Assembly (NCBI RefSeq): GCF_933775445.1
Contig: NC_065877.1
Location: 6,448,001-6,512,000 of the forward strand
Length of the DNA: 64,000 nt
DNA from: Argentina anserina
Taxonomy: Eukaryota; Streptophyta; Magnoliopsida; Rosales; Rosaceae
Direction: 5' to 3'
Made by a program: the position numbers and the translations under genes. The notes under the pieces are model-generated. The model did no database searches and had not been told where the DNA came from. It saw only the letters and a program-made list of their open reading frames with translations. The first letter of the stretch is position 1. The number at the start of each line of letters is the position of its first letter. This document shows positions 31,903 to 46,500 of this stretch, one piece after another.

Positions 31903-34504
31903 TCATTTTGACTCTATGTTTTTCACAAACTTCTTAGCCTGCCAGAAGAATAAGATATGAGAAAGGCAATTCTACTTACTTTAAGAGATGAGAAAGCCGT
32001 ATAAAAAAGTAACCTTTCCAGATTCATAGGACAAACACAAAGACAGCTTCATAGATAAGTTTCGATAACAAATTTTCATCAAAAGAGGCTAAGAGATTTC
32101 TGATTCCAACACAAACGTATAATTTCTCAGCTGCAATCTAGACTGCAGAATACCAGTGTACAGACTAGAAGACACAAAACAGTAACGTAAAGAGATATAC
32201 AAAGAGAAGGATTGAAATATGTACCTGCTCAAGGGTTAGAAACATGATCACATTCCAAGATCCTAGCCGTCCAAAATTTGGGATGAAGCCCTTATAAAAG
32301 GCCAAAGGTCCCTGCAAACAACGAATCTTTAATTTACAGTATATATCGTGACAAAGAGGTACAAAGGTATAATGCATGGTGATAAAACCGAAGGTAGAAG
32401 GTTAAACTCTACTCCTATCAAAACATAGATCAACAGCATACATACGAATGACATGGAAACTTAATCACCTACATCTTTTGTTTGCGCTAATAATCAAAAT
32501 GTAAAAGCGCTTTCAAATTAACATCGATACGTAGATACTCAATTTTTTTGAACAATTTAACTTTAAAGTTTAAAGATATACAAGGAAGTTTAGAATACGA
32601 TATAGGGTATGGGAAGGAAACGTCATACATCATTCTTTAAAGTTTTAACGAAGCAATCAATTGTGCTTTTGTAAGCAGAAGAGTCTCCCATCATTCTTGA
32701 CTTAACCTGAAAAAAGATTAATCATATGAAAAATAAGTTAATCTGAGGTCGTATGCATCTAAAAATAAATTCAAATACAGTAAGTGAAATCAGGTAAGCA
32801 AATCATTTAATGCATACTTCACTAACATACGTTAGTCATCCAAATTTACCTTACTGATCAGAGACATTAGCAATTTATAATAATTATAGCTTGGGCAAGA
32901 GTACAACATGAAAGGCTAAGTTTAACATTATTAAAATAACTGGTAAAACTTTTAAGTATGTGACCTTTAATCAGCATTAACAAGTATAAGAGATGTTTTC
33001 TGCTAACACATGTGCATTTATCTCTGATATTAAGAGCAATGACAGCTATGCAGTACAAATATGGACTACTTCATTAAATACCGGACAAAAGAATTTCGCA
33101 CATAAGCAAAGTTAATAAAAACATTACCACATCAACCGGTGAGCCAATGCAGACAGCAAAGAAACCTGCCCCAAGACCGGCAAAAAGATGGGTGACAATA
33201 TCATCCTTAAACCCAGGAAGTTTCAGAAGTGTCTGCAAAGAAATTGTACAAGTTAAAAATGAATATGAAGAATTTTACTTTAAAAGGGAATGACGACCAT
33301 CCGTGATGAGTTTACCTGCTTCACTTGATCATAACTGGCTAGTTCAGCGGCATTAATGATAGCATTACGTGCAATGTTAGGTCCAACTCCAGTCCACAGA
33401 GCCTTAACTCCCTCCTGATTTATTTGCATAGTACCCACGATTAAAATTCCGAAAAACTCAATGCTGCTCACTGAAATTAGTTTAGGAAAATAAATTCCAG
33501 TATCAGTGCACAACCTGCCTCACGATGGTGGAGTACGCATTCAGTGCACCAGAGTAGCGCTTAGGAACGCCTGGTGGCAGTCTTCCCTCAGCTTGGAGTC
33601 TAACCTTTACAAGATCAGTTGGATTAGCCACACTGATTGCTAGAGCACCTATTCATAAGAAAAGCATCCACTAACATTAGATCCAACAGAAAACAACACA
33701 GCAGAAATGCATATCATATTTTCTTCTTTCCCTAAACCAACAGAAACAAACTGTGATTCTAATAGCATCCACAACCACGCTCAGTTTCTCACCCGTTGTC
33801 AACCCAGCTAGAATTTTCTTTGTCAAAGGAACATCTCCAACAAAGTCCTCGCCCACGTATAAGGTCTTAATCTGTCAATCACACAATTCACATGCTAACA
33901 TCAGACACCCAAAGATAAAACAAAGACATAACATACACACAATCTATCATCAAACGAAAAAGAGTCGAGACACATACAGGCTCATACAAGCCGATTCTCA
34001 AACCACCAAACAAGCACTGACGATGCAACCCGGGTACAATTCCTTTCCACAATGCCGATAGACCTTCTTCCCGGGCCACAGTAGCAACCGTCCCCAGCAA
34101 GCCCCTGTATTTAGGTAAGGCCACCGCATCACCCGCCACCGCCGCAACACCTTTCTTTTGGAGCTGAAGCCTCACTTTAGCAGTGTCCAACGGAATCGTA
34201 CATATCTGCACCGATTTTATCAGAATCACAACATTTTCAATTACAACAACCCAAATTGTGCACAATATAAACAATCGAGTGGATCAATCCACAATTCTCA
34301 AAGCAAATTCCACTGATAATTGATGCACAGTCCATGAATCAATATAATAGAGCGAAATGATCGGCTTGACTAATCGTTGACTGTGAGATCATCAAATGGT
34401 GGAAGTGGGGTGAGTGTGATTACCTCAGCAAAGCTAGCAGAGAAGGCGCTGCTGGCGAAAGTTCCGGCGAAGGAAATGTCGGATTTATTGTTACCGGCGA
34501 CCAT
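31903..34504 (-). CDS. PUMP1: Mitochondrial uncoupling protein (PUMP1/UCP1)
   Basis: Nine exons in minus order: 34504-34424, 34205-33978, 33871-33793, 33648-33515, 33414-33316, 33232-33128, 32706-32629, 32311-32225 and 31938-31903. They encode 308 residues with phase kept throughout. Plant UCP1 sits in the inner mitochondrial membrane and transports dicarboxylates or amino acids and dissipates proton gradient. The three mitochondrial-carrier repeats carry [21 protein letters not shown] and SPVDVVKSRM. The segments [20 protein letters not shown] and [20 protein letters not shown] match the plant UCP1 sequence I remember almost exactly. It keeps the ancestral residues that the left-hand paralogue has changed. 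A (GA)n tract lies in its upstream region at 34665-34682. Confidence 0.94.
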
Positions 34505-36359
34505 GACTGCTCAATAAAAACACAGGCGGAATTGAAAAGAAGGAAAATGGGGAGGTGGAGAAATGATTAGGGCTTTAACAGTCCATGAGTGAGAAAGAGA
34601 GAGAAGCCCAATTTGGGCAATTTGGGTTATAAAGAAACGGGAATCTCGGGAAAAGCAAAGAGTAGAGAGAGAGAGAGAGAGAGTTTTCGGGATTTGGGTT
34701 TGTTCCTCGTCATCCTCGGTTTTATTTCCTCTTTCGCTGCCATTTTTCCCACCTTTTCACTCTGGTGCTTGTGCGCCTTTGCCAATTGGCTGCACCCACC
34801 GCGACTGTGCCAATAGTTTCTCTCCGCGTGGGAGTGTAAGGGTGCGAGGGTAATTTGGAGGATCATATCTGAGGGATGGTGATTGACGTGGTGGTATTCG
34901 ATTTGGTCAAGAGATGGGGAGGACCAAATTTGGTGACTGATTAAACGTCCAACCAAAAATAAGCACCAAACTTATTACATGTTAGATGATTTAATTGCAT
35001 GGTGTAATACAGAGGAAAAGAGTTGTCTGGATTCATTATAAGTTTTACACGTCAATTGTAAATTTAAGTACTAATCTGTCTAGGCTCTTATGCGAAGTTT
35101 CAATGTGTCATTTGCCTCATTCATCTCGTTCCGGCTACTCAATCTTATCTGTGTTTTGAGTCAAAACAAACTATGAATCAAGTAAAGATCATACAAATTC
35201 CAGTCTTGTAACTCTTCTCTTGTTTTTGCAATAAGGAAATTCTGTGCGGGCAACGAATATCAGAGATGAGGAATTATTTAGATTTGAGGACACATGAGGT
35301 ATTGGTAACTGTCATAAGTAAGGGGGTCCTAAGATAAGAACATGATGAAGTCCAAATGGACCACTTTTGTGTAGGAAGCTTGGTGGCCATATAGATCATT
35401 TCAAGTAGACTGATGCAAGGTTCCGTGGGAAATCAAAGTATGATTCTGTAGATAATAAAAAGAGTGAATTTAAAGGGTCCAGAATCCAGATGGGTAGTTG
35501 CATATAAGAATGCTAAGTGTTTGGTGAAATTTGGGAGTTGTACCAGAATGCATATTCTACATCGATCGATCTGTATATATTTTGGCCAATTCGATAAGCC
35601 CCACTTTGGTATCTTATTCCATTCTCCTACCAACCAATGCATGTACTAAATGATTTGAAGGAATAGCTGCTGGAGTTTGTAGCTTTGTTCAGGACTTCAA
35701 GGCATTGGTGTTTAGATTGCAATTACAGGCCTAAACTAATTAAGCAAGTAATTCCAGTTGACTTGCATGCTTTCACATAAGAAAGGAGGAAAGCATATCT
35801 TCTGTTAGCACTTGAACTAATGCATAACATATACTTACCTGCAGCTTCAACTTCTGTTGAAACTTGTACTTGATTCTTCATTGGCTTTCAACGTGTAACA
35901 CTACACAGAAAAACGAATAGGGAGCATACGACTAAATAGAAAATATTCAAGTGCAGAATCTGTTCTACACGAGTGAGAGTTGATAGTTTCAGAATTATTT
36001 AATGTATATGGTATTGTAATCAGGAATTTGGAAAATACTTTTGTTCTTCCTTTTTCATTCAAGCTCTGTTTACCAACGCTTCTACAACTCATTCAGATTA
36101 AACAGAATACTAAAGTCATTTGATCGATTCTTCTGATATAATAGCCATTGGTTGAAACCTTTGCGCTGTCCCAAAATGAGTTGAAGATCAAACCTTTGTT
36201 ATAAATCCATTTACTGCTGCTGATGAACATCTGCAGGGTTATTGGTTTTTTGGGGAACTTGGTGATCTACTTCCCATACAATAGTCCAAGTTAGAAGGGT
36301 GCAGGAGGGCATTGGCTCCAAGCATTTGTACCAGAAAGAATGAAAATAGGTTCATCAAT
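34505..36359. other. UCP copy 2 promoter and spacer to the transporter gene
   Basis: No gene is supported. The first 450 bases are probably leader and promoter, with a (GA)n run at 34665-34682. The rest is duplicated intergenic DNA, and 36190-36359 is probably the transporter 3' UTR. Confidence 0.5.
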
Positions 36360-38364
36360 TCAATGTTCAACTCTATACCTCTTCTTGGCTTCACTGTACA
36401 AAATGACTCCAACAACAGTGAGTCCATAGCCCAACATCCCCATTATTGAAACAGGATTCTTAAATATCATAATTGAAACAACCACAGCAACTGCCCCCTT
36501 TGCATTCCCCAAAACCTGTTCAAAATAAAACTTAGAATCAAGATAGGGAAGTTCTAAGATTGTGAAAGGCAGTTTGCTGTTATTTACCTGGAGAGTTAAA
36601 GCGCTTGTGTGTTTGGTGACCAAGAAATTGGTCAAGTTGACAAAATAAGCCAGAGAAGAATTGAACAAGAGGTACCAAATAAGTTTGATATCTTTTCTGG
36701 CAAGATCTAGTGTGATCCCAACAACATTTTTCTCCATAAACATTGTTGCAGGAAGCAAAAAGATCACAGCTATTGGTGCCATGTATAACAGCAAGTTCAT
36801 TGAGTTCAGCTTTTCCCTGTAGGAAAATATTGGTAAAAATTAAATCATTCATAATGACTATCAACACCATTCAGGGTACAACTATATTGAAGAACAAAGG
36901 AAAGAGATGTTACCCATCAGAAGAAAGTAAAATTTGTTGAAGTACTGACTTGAATGCCCTGGCAGCTGTTGCAGTAATACACATAATAAATCCGAAAAGC
37001 TGGAAGCTTGGTTCACCCTACAACCAAAACAGAAGTGTTAACCAGATAACTGCAAACTTCACGCTCACAATTCTTCACTCTTCTGTATATTTCAAATACG
37101 CAGACCAAGGGAAAGGCATCACACTATATAATTTATCTCATTTATCCTAGTGTAATTCTTTGCTTTTCTTTCTCTTTTAAGTAAACAAGTAACAAATTGT
37201 CATTGTTTTTGGAGGGAATGAGTCTTTCATCTGTGCCTATCAGATCATTGTTCGTATTCAGAGGCTGAGCGCCTCTATGTAACCCTCTAATTTTTTAGAT
37301 CAAAATGAACATTATTAATAATGAAAAGGCTACAATGGTTTGTGAATTAAGAGTCGGCCAAAGAAGACAAACATGGTGACTCAAGCAGTCAAGCTCAATA
37401 ATTAACCCAACTAGACCTCACATTAGATACAGACTCATGGCTCCAGCAAGGCCCCAACTCCAAAAAAAACAATTGTAACGACGGACCCTCAAATTATGGA
37501 AAGTTATAACAAAGAATAATAATAAAACATATAATTTGAACACCAATGTCAAATTCCATAAATTTTAACTCGCTGATGTATTGAAAATTTGAAATAAACT
37601 TAGCCTACTCCAGTCTCCAACTTGTAAGTGAACACATTTCATGATTTCATTGGGATAGTTGTTAAAAATCTAAAGTTTCATCCTTTTTATTTATAAATCA
37701 ACGTGTTAAATTGTGATTATTGAGATTTACATGAAAGCCAAAAAGATGAAGCATCTTGCAAATATGATTCTTGTTCAAGCTAACAATTTGTACACCCAAA
37801 TTGGCGGGTAAGAAATCATTTTCAGTAAAGTGCGTATCCAAAGAGTAAAAACTAATTTATTCACCAGAATAATCAAAACTCAATAGTATGAAGTGAGAAA
37901 AATACGCTTACCCCACTAGCAATGACGACTCCGGCCACGACCGGAATGAGAGTGCTATACGTAACCCACTCCTCCCTCTTCTTGATCATCAAAAACGCCA
38001 AAACCGCTGTAAAGAACGGCGTGGTGGCGCCAACGGCCTGGTTAAACGACACCGGAAGGTACCTCAATGACACGTTCCCACACACCACCGAGAAACAAAA
38101 CACGACACTCAGTCCGGCGATCTTGGCCAGCTGAACCTTGGACCTCACGCTTTGCATAGGAGCTACCTTCATCACTGCTATGGCCACGTAGCTCAGAACA
38201 CTACACGCCGTCATGTGACACAGCGTCAGAAATATCGGGTACTTGAACCCGTAATTCGTCAGCAGATACTTGTTCATCAGCAGAACTCCGATGTTGGAGC
38301 CGTACCAAGACACCACCCACCCGATCGTCGACCATGGGATCGGACTTGGGTCTGCGGCGGTCAT
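36360..38364 (-). CDS. Nucleotide-sugar transporter, KT/KV/A/G group (UUAT/UAfT-like)
   Basis: Exons in minus order are 38364-37912, 37017-36914, 36816-36588 and 36515-36360, giving 313 residues. The protein is a multi-spanning drug/metabolite-superfamily transporter with about ten hydrophobic segments. Blocks such as [55 protein letters not shown] and [14 protein letters not shown] match Arabidopsis At3g11320/At5g04160-type Golgi transporters, known for UDP-uronic acid and UDP-arabinose transport. Substrate cannot be read from sequence. The C-terminus [11 protein letters not shown] holds a Lys-rich tail. Its last exon contains one edge of the UCP segmental duplication, but this copy is complete. 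Confidence 0.9.
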
Positions 38365-40790
38365 TGGTTTTCGACAATATTAGAGACTTGGAAAACTAAA
38401 GGTTTCCGAGATGAGGAAGAAGTTAAGGTGGAGGTCTGAAACAGAGGAATATGAGAAGCAACGGAAGAGGGGTCCTATGGGGAATGTTTCGACATCGGAC
38501 GGAGGCTGTCGAGGGATCAAAATCAGGTAGTGGTCAGGAATGCCAAGCGTTTTGCACGCCAAAATGGAGGACCTTTCAGCGTTTAGGAGGGACTCATTGT
38601 AATTACCAAAATTGACGTCGTTTCTTGAATGAGAAAAAGTAGGGCTTGCCGGCTTCGGACTCTTAATATATGGACAAACGCCGGCGACTTTGGGTTGCCT
38701 TTGGATTAGGACTGGTTTCGTTTTGGTCTTTACTCCAGGGCAAATGGGGTCTTTCAGGTTAGAGAGATTGGAATCAAAAGTGTATAACATACTCAAAGGG
38801 ATTAGAAGTCACGGATTCATGAAGCTAGTTCTGACTGTGCATTGGAATGGTAAATGGTCTTAGAATAGAATACAATCATATGTTTAGGAAAAGATTTAAG
38901 GGCTATTCCTGTCTATGTATTCGCATTAATTTACTGTATTTGGATGAAATCTGGATTACAAGAAGTACCACACACTTAAAAGGACAGAACCAAAGTGGAA
39001 CTGATACAGCTAAATTTAAAGGAGCATCATATGATACTGGATTACTGGCTATCAGAAGTGTTATACAAGTCATAATACTTCCATGAGTTGCAACCAACTG
39101 AAGCTACTTGAAGGCTGCAGCACCTCAAGTCCTCAATTTTATCGATCATCTCCAGTTTTATGAGAATTATCGATCAGAACGATTGATGATGGCACCAAGT
39201 ACTAAGAAAAGGTGATTGAAGTAGTTCCCGAGTCCCATGGACGCAGGTAAGCAAGACAACAGAGACTGAATTCCTATAACCTTTGTTCACGAAAGTTGAC
39301 CTGTGACGAACACGTACTCATGTGTGTTACCATCAAAAAATAGGGAAAACGATCAACAGATGCTCTACAGGTAATCCAGTAAACCTTAAATATATATTAT
39401 GAATTCGTACGATAAGCAAAAACAAGAACATTGTAGCGGTAAAGTGCCTAGCCACCAAAATTATTCAAGCTCTTGGGAGTTCGGATCAATTTGATATGAT
39501 TAATCGTCTGTGATCAATCAAACGGTTGGATGCTGATGAATATGGAAATGCCTTCCCTGGAATGGAATATCAAATGTTTTACCTGGACAATTATGATTTA
39601 GAGCACTGATCAGAAAAGGTGCCGGGTTGGAAGAACCTTCGACAGAATGTCAGAAACTGCTACTTGGCTTTCCGCATTCTAACGAACTATGAAAATATGA
39701 TCGTCTCAAGCATAGCACAAGTGTTTAACAGGAAGTGGTGTGTGAAAAATATTTCATTTGCAAAGACTTTCTGACTACAGTTTCTGCCTGTACCATTGGC
39801 ATGCAAGTAAACATTGACAAGGTAAACATTGGCCAGGTAAACAATGGCATATGAGATGGTGCAGGTGAATATGATGACGGCTTCTTTCAGACAAGACCAA
39901 AATCGGAAGCAAAAGTTCCATTACGCAACTCATTATAGTTAAATTGCCAGCAAAGGAAATGATTTGAACACAACAATAAGTCTAACAAACGTTTAGATAA
40001 ATAACTCAGATTCCTCAGTACATTAAGTTTTTGAAGGTTCAAATCTAAACAACATAAAAGCAAAAAAACAGCTGCGGCAGTCCAAATCCAATCGGTCATC
40101 TACATTAGCCTCACCCCTGCATCACAAACCAACATAAAGATCTGTTAGATGATGTTGATGTGACAACAAGAACAACAAAGCATACTAGTTTATCACAAAA
40201 GATTATCATTCCACCATAAACGGCAACCAAAAAATTTTGGGGTATACAACCTGGATGTCCAAGTGAGACTGCTATCGTGCAAAAAACCAATAGCTTAAAT
40301 TTTGCAAAGAAAAACAAGAAAATAATTATACTCAGAACTCATGACCTCCTTAGATTGAAAACAAAAGAATTATCTTCATTCTTAGTTTTATACACTTTAT
40401 CCAATGCCACTATATAATAAAACCCCAAGTAAAACACTCTACTTCAACATGCTTTTTAAGAATTAGGCCAAAAGAGTTTCAACCACAGTATTCACAAGCA
40501 TAACCCAGAAGACACTGGTTCCAAACCAAATCCCTCAACCAAAACCCATGTGTACATCATAAAACAAAGCAGAACAACCACATGATCAAAATCTGTTGAT
40601 CAGAAGATACCAAAACATCGAAAGATAATACCGCATTTACAGCTAAACAAGAATTTAATTCACTGGAAACCTATCTACAAATAACAAAGTGATTGATTTC
40701 TTGGCTGAATTTACACTATGAATTCAAAGAGCATTGCCACATACACTCAAACAAAGCACAAACTAATCCCTCGGGAAAAAGTGTAGTACC
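38365..40790. other. Intergenic, no gene seen
   Basis: Includes the transporter promoter and 2 kb of AT-rich sequence up to the eL33 3' UTR. Short frames do not resemble known proteins. Confidence 0.5.
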
Positions 40791-41545
<755 letters not shown>

Positions 41546-41633
41546 CCTAGGGCTTGTAGGACTTTAAACGAGATGTTTATAAATAATTAAATATATAACT
41601 CGAGTCTGTCCGAGAAACTCCGAAGTTACGGCA

Positions 41634-41638
<5 letters not shown>

Positions 41639-41672
<34 letters not shown>
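41639..41672. repeat. (GA)n microsatellite in the TFB5 leader
   Basis: Seventeen GA units, 20 bases before the TFB5 ATG, so probably transcribed in the 5' UTR. Confidence 0.95.
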
Positions 41673-41675
<3 letters not shown>

Positions 41676-41692
41676 TTTGAGGTTCCTGATCC

Positions 41693-41908
41693 ATGATGGT
41701 GCATGCCAGTAAGGGATTGTTCATCTCTTGCGATGCACTTATGGCGCAACTCCTGATCAGTTATGATAACTCACTGCCGACGGAAGAAAAATTCATAATT
41801 CAGGTCTTGGATGATAGTCACATGTTTGTGAAACCCAGTGCTCATAAAGTGATAAGGATGGTTGTTTCAGAATTTAGAGAGCATAATTCGTTTGTGAAGC
41901 CTACTTGA
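41693..41908 (+). CDS. TFB5: TFIIH core subunit TFB5/TTDA (GTF2H5)
   Basis: This single-exon gene encodes 71 residues, or 70 if the second of two adjacent ATGs (41696) is used; family members begin MVNA-like, as MVHASKG does. The block KFIIQVLDDSHMFVKP and the end SEFREHNSFVKPT match the small TFIIH subunit that stabilises XPD/XPB in nucleotide-excision repair and transcription. The size is normal (about 70 residues). It is transcribed divergently from eL33. Confidence 0.9.
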   Translation: MMVHASKGLFISCDALMAQLLISYDNSLPTEEKFIIQVLDDSHMFVKPSAHKVIRMVVSEFREHNSFVKPT

Positions 41909-42849
41909 TTATCTTCCTCTTGCGAGATATTGTATATTCGTTTCGGGCATCCTTGTATTATTGAACTAGTGAATTATTGCTTGCTACATGAGTAGGCATT
42001 TACTAGTGTTTTGAACACAACATGGAATTGTGAGGTTTGCTTTGCATTCTACACTTATATTGGAACGGTTTGATTAAAAAAACGACCACAGAATGAGGAT
42101 TGTGATGTTCATTAAAAAAATCCCTAGTTCATATTAGGCGCGGTTTGATTGCTGAATTGTTATTCATGATAGTCCAAACACGAGAGTTTGTGATTAGTGT
42201 ATATTTAAATGTATTGAAAATAATCTTAAATATGTGAAATTGTCATATCAACGACCACAATGAGTTCGTGTTCACATAGCATAATTATTTATTCTGATAG
42301 TTTACCACAACGTAATAGGAAAATTCTATATTGCAAAGATGTATACGTACAGCGGCCCTAATTCACCGTACATACACCCCACACACCACACGTGTATTTT
42401 AAGACATCCTCTATCCACCGTCCAATTCAGTATGTATGGTATGCAGCGCTGCACAACAGCCAAACCCCAACGTAATGCTTTGAAATCCGTTTAAAAATTA
42501 CTTATCTTTGGACGTTTTACTTGAGTATGAGAACTCCATATCATATCATGATTGTACTCAACCTTGCCAATGTGCAAAGGAGGCAGAAGCTTATGCCTTG
42601 TAGTTGGAACTCACAGGCTGTTTACTTTCACAAATCCATATCCCTGGTATCGCATCTTATTAAAAGATAGAAGGAAAACACTATCATGTATGTCTCAAAT
42701 CAAGACACGTGTCACAAATACACACTATCATTCTCTGACTTCTCTCAAAGTTCTAAATATTAAACCAACGAAATGAAGAAAATAGAAAGCAAGGCTCCTC
42801 CACCTTTGAACATCATAGGAAGTTGTAGACACTTATGTTAACATAAGTC
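41909..42849. other. Intergenic, no gene seen
   Basis: AT-rich spacer ending at the target duplication of the MITE that follows. Confidence 0.55.
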
Positions 42850-43260
42850 CAGATTTTCTCAAATGCGGAGGTCCGCACCAATGATTTTGGTGCGGAGGTC
42901 CATATTTTTACCATTTTTTGATCGAATTTTCTCATCTCTACCGTCTAGTATCTATATAATATTGTGTAGATCATCTCTGTAAATTTTCAGCCAATTTGGT
43001 AATCGTTAAGGCCCTCAAAATCGAATAATAAATGAACGGACCGAATTCTGTCGAACTGTTACCGTTCATATTTTTAACAGAAAAACACAATTTTGAGGGC
43101 CTTAACGATTACCAAATTAGCTGAAATTTTGCAGAGATGATCTACACAATATTATCTAGATACTAGACGGTAGAGATGAGGAAATTTAATCAAAAAGTGA
43201 TAAAAAGATGGAAATCCACACCAAAATCTTAATACGGACCTCCGCAGCCAAGAAGGCCTG
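42850..43260. mobile_element. Foldback MITE, copy 2 (411 bp) with 10-bp target duplication
   Basis: The exact direct repeat AACATAAGTC flanks the element (42840-42849 and 43261-43270). The two halves are near-perfect inverted copies around the centre near 43050, for example GAGGGCCTTAACGATTACCAA against its complement GTAATCGTTAAGGCCCTC. The outer end reads CAG followed by TGCGGAGGTCCG. A 9-10 bp duplication and long inverted repeats indicate a Mutator-type MITE. It is the same family as 18661-19066. Confidence 0.85.
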
Positions 43261-43568
43261 AACATAAGTCTACCAAGCTTGGCTCGTTTAGGTCTTGAAA
43301 TTTGGATATCTTGGTATTATTATTAAGGACCCCTTGGTAAATTTTCATATTTGCAGAAAGGTCCGTGGACCTCTGGTTGATCAGCGGATGGTCGCCTTCC
43401 CGCTCGTTATGATAGGCAGCTAGTCGACACGACACCAACAACCCCAGAGTGTCAATCTGATTATCTCCTCTGACTCGGTTTATTTTCCTTACCCGCTAAG
43501 CAAATCTCATCATTATTATTACTATAATTCCAGCTCTCTTCCTCTGTCTCTACTCCCTCACACCAACA

Positions 43569-46500
43569 ATGGAGCAGCCTCTGCTTTCAGGTACATTCTG
43601 AACCCCCACTCTTCAATCTCCATCGAATTTGAATTGTGGGTTTATGTTTGCTTTTGTTTATGGGTTTTCGTTTCGGTGATTGATTGAAGAGCAAGCAAGT
43701 GAATCGGGGGAGAAGTCTAGTGAGAACTGGAGCTCCTATCAGTACGTGGGTAGAGCCGGCTCCGTGATTCCCACCGCTGCCTCGGCCGGAACTGAAGTCA
43801 GCGTTGAAGAGATACGATCTGCCGCGGCTTATTCCGAGCACTACCCACCTTCCCTCCATAGCGCTCTGCTTAGCTCGCCGGAGCCTGATCCCGATGGTAC
43901 ATGATTTTTCCCTATTATATGATATAAAGAATACATGGGTTTTCTGTTTTGATTCATGGGTGTTGATCATTTTCGAGGTTGTTGTGAGATTGCTGCTAAA
44001 GATTTGATATTGGTAGTTTAGTTTCTTTATTGTTTTATGTCTATTGTCTTCCAAGACGTGCTTGTTGACAAATGTAGTTTATTAGTTGGTTTAAATTGGG
44101 ACTAGGAAGCATTTTACTTGATAGTTCATACAGAATAAGTTTGGCTGAGTTGAATGAACTATATGACCTGAGATGTTGGATTCGGTTCTTCTAAAATTGG
44201 ATCATTTCGTGGGGCAAAAGGAGGGGATAAATCTCTGTTATATCTCCCATATTTCCTCTGACATTTGATGCAAAATTGTGGTTCTTTGTTGCAGAACAAG
44301 CTGTCGTCTACCAAGGTGGATACGGAGGAGGTCCTGGCAGCACCACAAGTGAGTTTCACAGGTACATTGGCCGGAATACACTCTCCACCAGGGTGTTCAA
44401 TGTCATTTGAAATTTTGAACCGATCTTGTATTTGAATTGAATGATTGAATGTGCTACACGTGATGAGGGCTTTTAAGGAATTCATAGTCATATCGCCATG
44501 TATTGTTCCTTAGAACTCGAAACTTGGATTGTTTAGTGTTAATAGACTATAATGTAAAGGAAATTTGCTCTCCTATTTCTAGAGGCATGTTATCATTTTT
44601 CTCAGAAGGGTTTCATATTTTCCTTTTGGCAGCCTCTAGCAGATACATATACAATCTCTTATCTTCAATCCTCTAAGTCTTGCCTTCTTTTTGTTTTTTT
44701 AGTCGTATATATAGTCATGCATCAACAAATTCACATTGCCTATAGTCTGTGAAACTTATGAGCCTATTTTTCTAAAGCTCAACTTTGAAGTATCATCATG
44801 TTTAATTATGTTAATTATGTTTTCTAACACTCGATATTTATGTTTAGGCAAACTTTGGATGAAATTGAGATACGAGAGTTGCTTATTGATCATGTTGGCC
44901 ATAGATGCTGTTGGGGAAGTCGTCCGGCTCGGACCTGGAAAATTCTGAAAGTGGAAGATTGCAATGTTTATGTGGGTACACTAGATACCTTCATTGAGGA
45001 AAGGGAAACTGTAAGAGAAACAGAGCCATACCTTGGTGGCAGTATCGATGGAAGGGACAAGGGACCAGAACTGGGAATCTGGGAATTGGATTTGAAGTCT
45101 CAATTTCCAGTTTTATTTATACCTCATAAAGAATCACGGGAGATAATTCCTCATTCAGAGTCCATTGCGAAATGCTCAGGTAAATGATCTGGTTCATCTG
45201 GAACCATGAATTTGGAAAAGTAGTGAAGATGAACTCTTGACTATGTTTCTATTCTTTTTAATTCGTTTCTTTCTAATTCGTCGAGTATAAATCCACGCAA
45301 AGTGTTTTTTTTTTCTTAGAATGATTCTAGGCAAAGTTGTCTTAATAATTGTAATGAATTAATCTTGTTTCTCTAAGTTCTAATAACAAGTTCGAGATGT
45401 TACAGGTTGTGATGGGCGAGGGGATACTGTATGTCCCACATGCAATGCGAATCAAGAACCTGGATCGTACAAAGAGAACCAGATGGCGCAGTGCTCTGCA
45501 TGTCATGGGAGGGGCTTGATTGCTCATAAAGATGGATCTGACTCAATGTGAGATGCGTAATGTTTATCTCATCTAATTATAATTATACTTATGATGTAAT
45601 TGGTTTTAGTCTATAATAAGACCGTCTTCCCATCTAACCCTTTCAGAGATGATTTTCTCATGCAACATCCTGCTGTAATTTAACCATATGAAAAATAATG
45701 GTATCAGAACAGCCTTTTGATTGCTGAAACATGATACAGTGCACTAAACTACTGGATATCATTGGTGTTGGCTATGCAGATGTGTGACTTGCAATGGTAA
45801 GGGACAGATTCCTTGTGCAACATGTGGATCACGTGGTTTAGTTAAATGTTTGACTTGCAAAGGGAGTGGTTCTCTTCGGTCCCGCAATGTTGCCCTTGTT
45901 AGATGGTATGTATGTTTCTTCTTGATTCACAAATTTCCAGATTATGCCCCCTACAAGATGCTTATTAGATCTCTCAGAAATTTTATGCCACACCATTTGA
46001 AATGGTAAAACTTATGTACACATAATATGGAGAAGTGGGAAATTTTGTTCCCCACTGTTTGAGGTAACCAACCGGAGATGAGAAGTATACAAAATCTCTT
46101 GGTCCATTTTAGTGCACCCTGCAACTATCCCAAGTTTTAATTTTCTACATCTCCTGATTATGTAAGAAACCCCTGCATGAAAATCTTTTGTTAAGGAAAA
46201 AATTGAACTCCTTTCACAGGAAGACTCTCTCAACTAGAAAGGTAAGTGCAACAAGCGGAGCAGCATCTGTTCCTGATGATGTTTTCCACAGAGCCAAAGG
46301 TGTCCAGTTGTGCAACACCCAGGCATATCAGTGCACTCCAGCCTTCTTTGCCGACTCTTACTTCCTCAACAAGTTCTCATCAGAAGTGATTGCCGACAGA
46401 GCTCATGTCCCTCTCTCCGCGAGGGTCATAAGTGAAAGGCACACCATATCCGTGGTTCCAGTGACACGTGTCACAATGGCTCATCGCAGCCGGCTATTCA

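Larger units (their letters stand above)
31700..36442. repeat. Right copy of the tandem segmental duplication
   Basis: This is the probable parent unit. It starts downstream of the UCP gene, contains UCP copy 2 and its upstream spacer, and ends inside the last exon of the transporter gene, which is complete only here. Confidence 0.75.
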
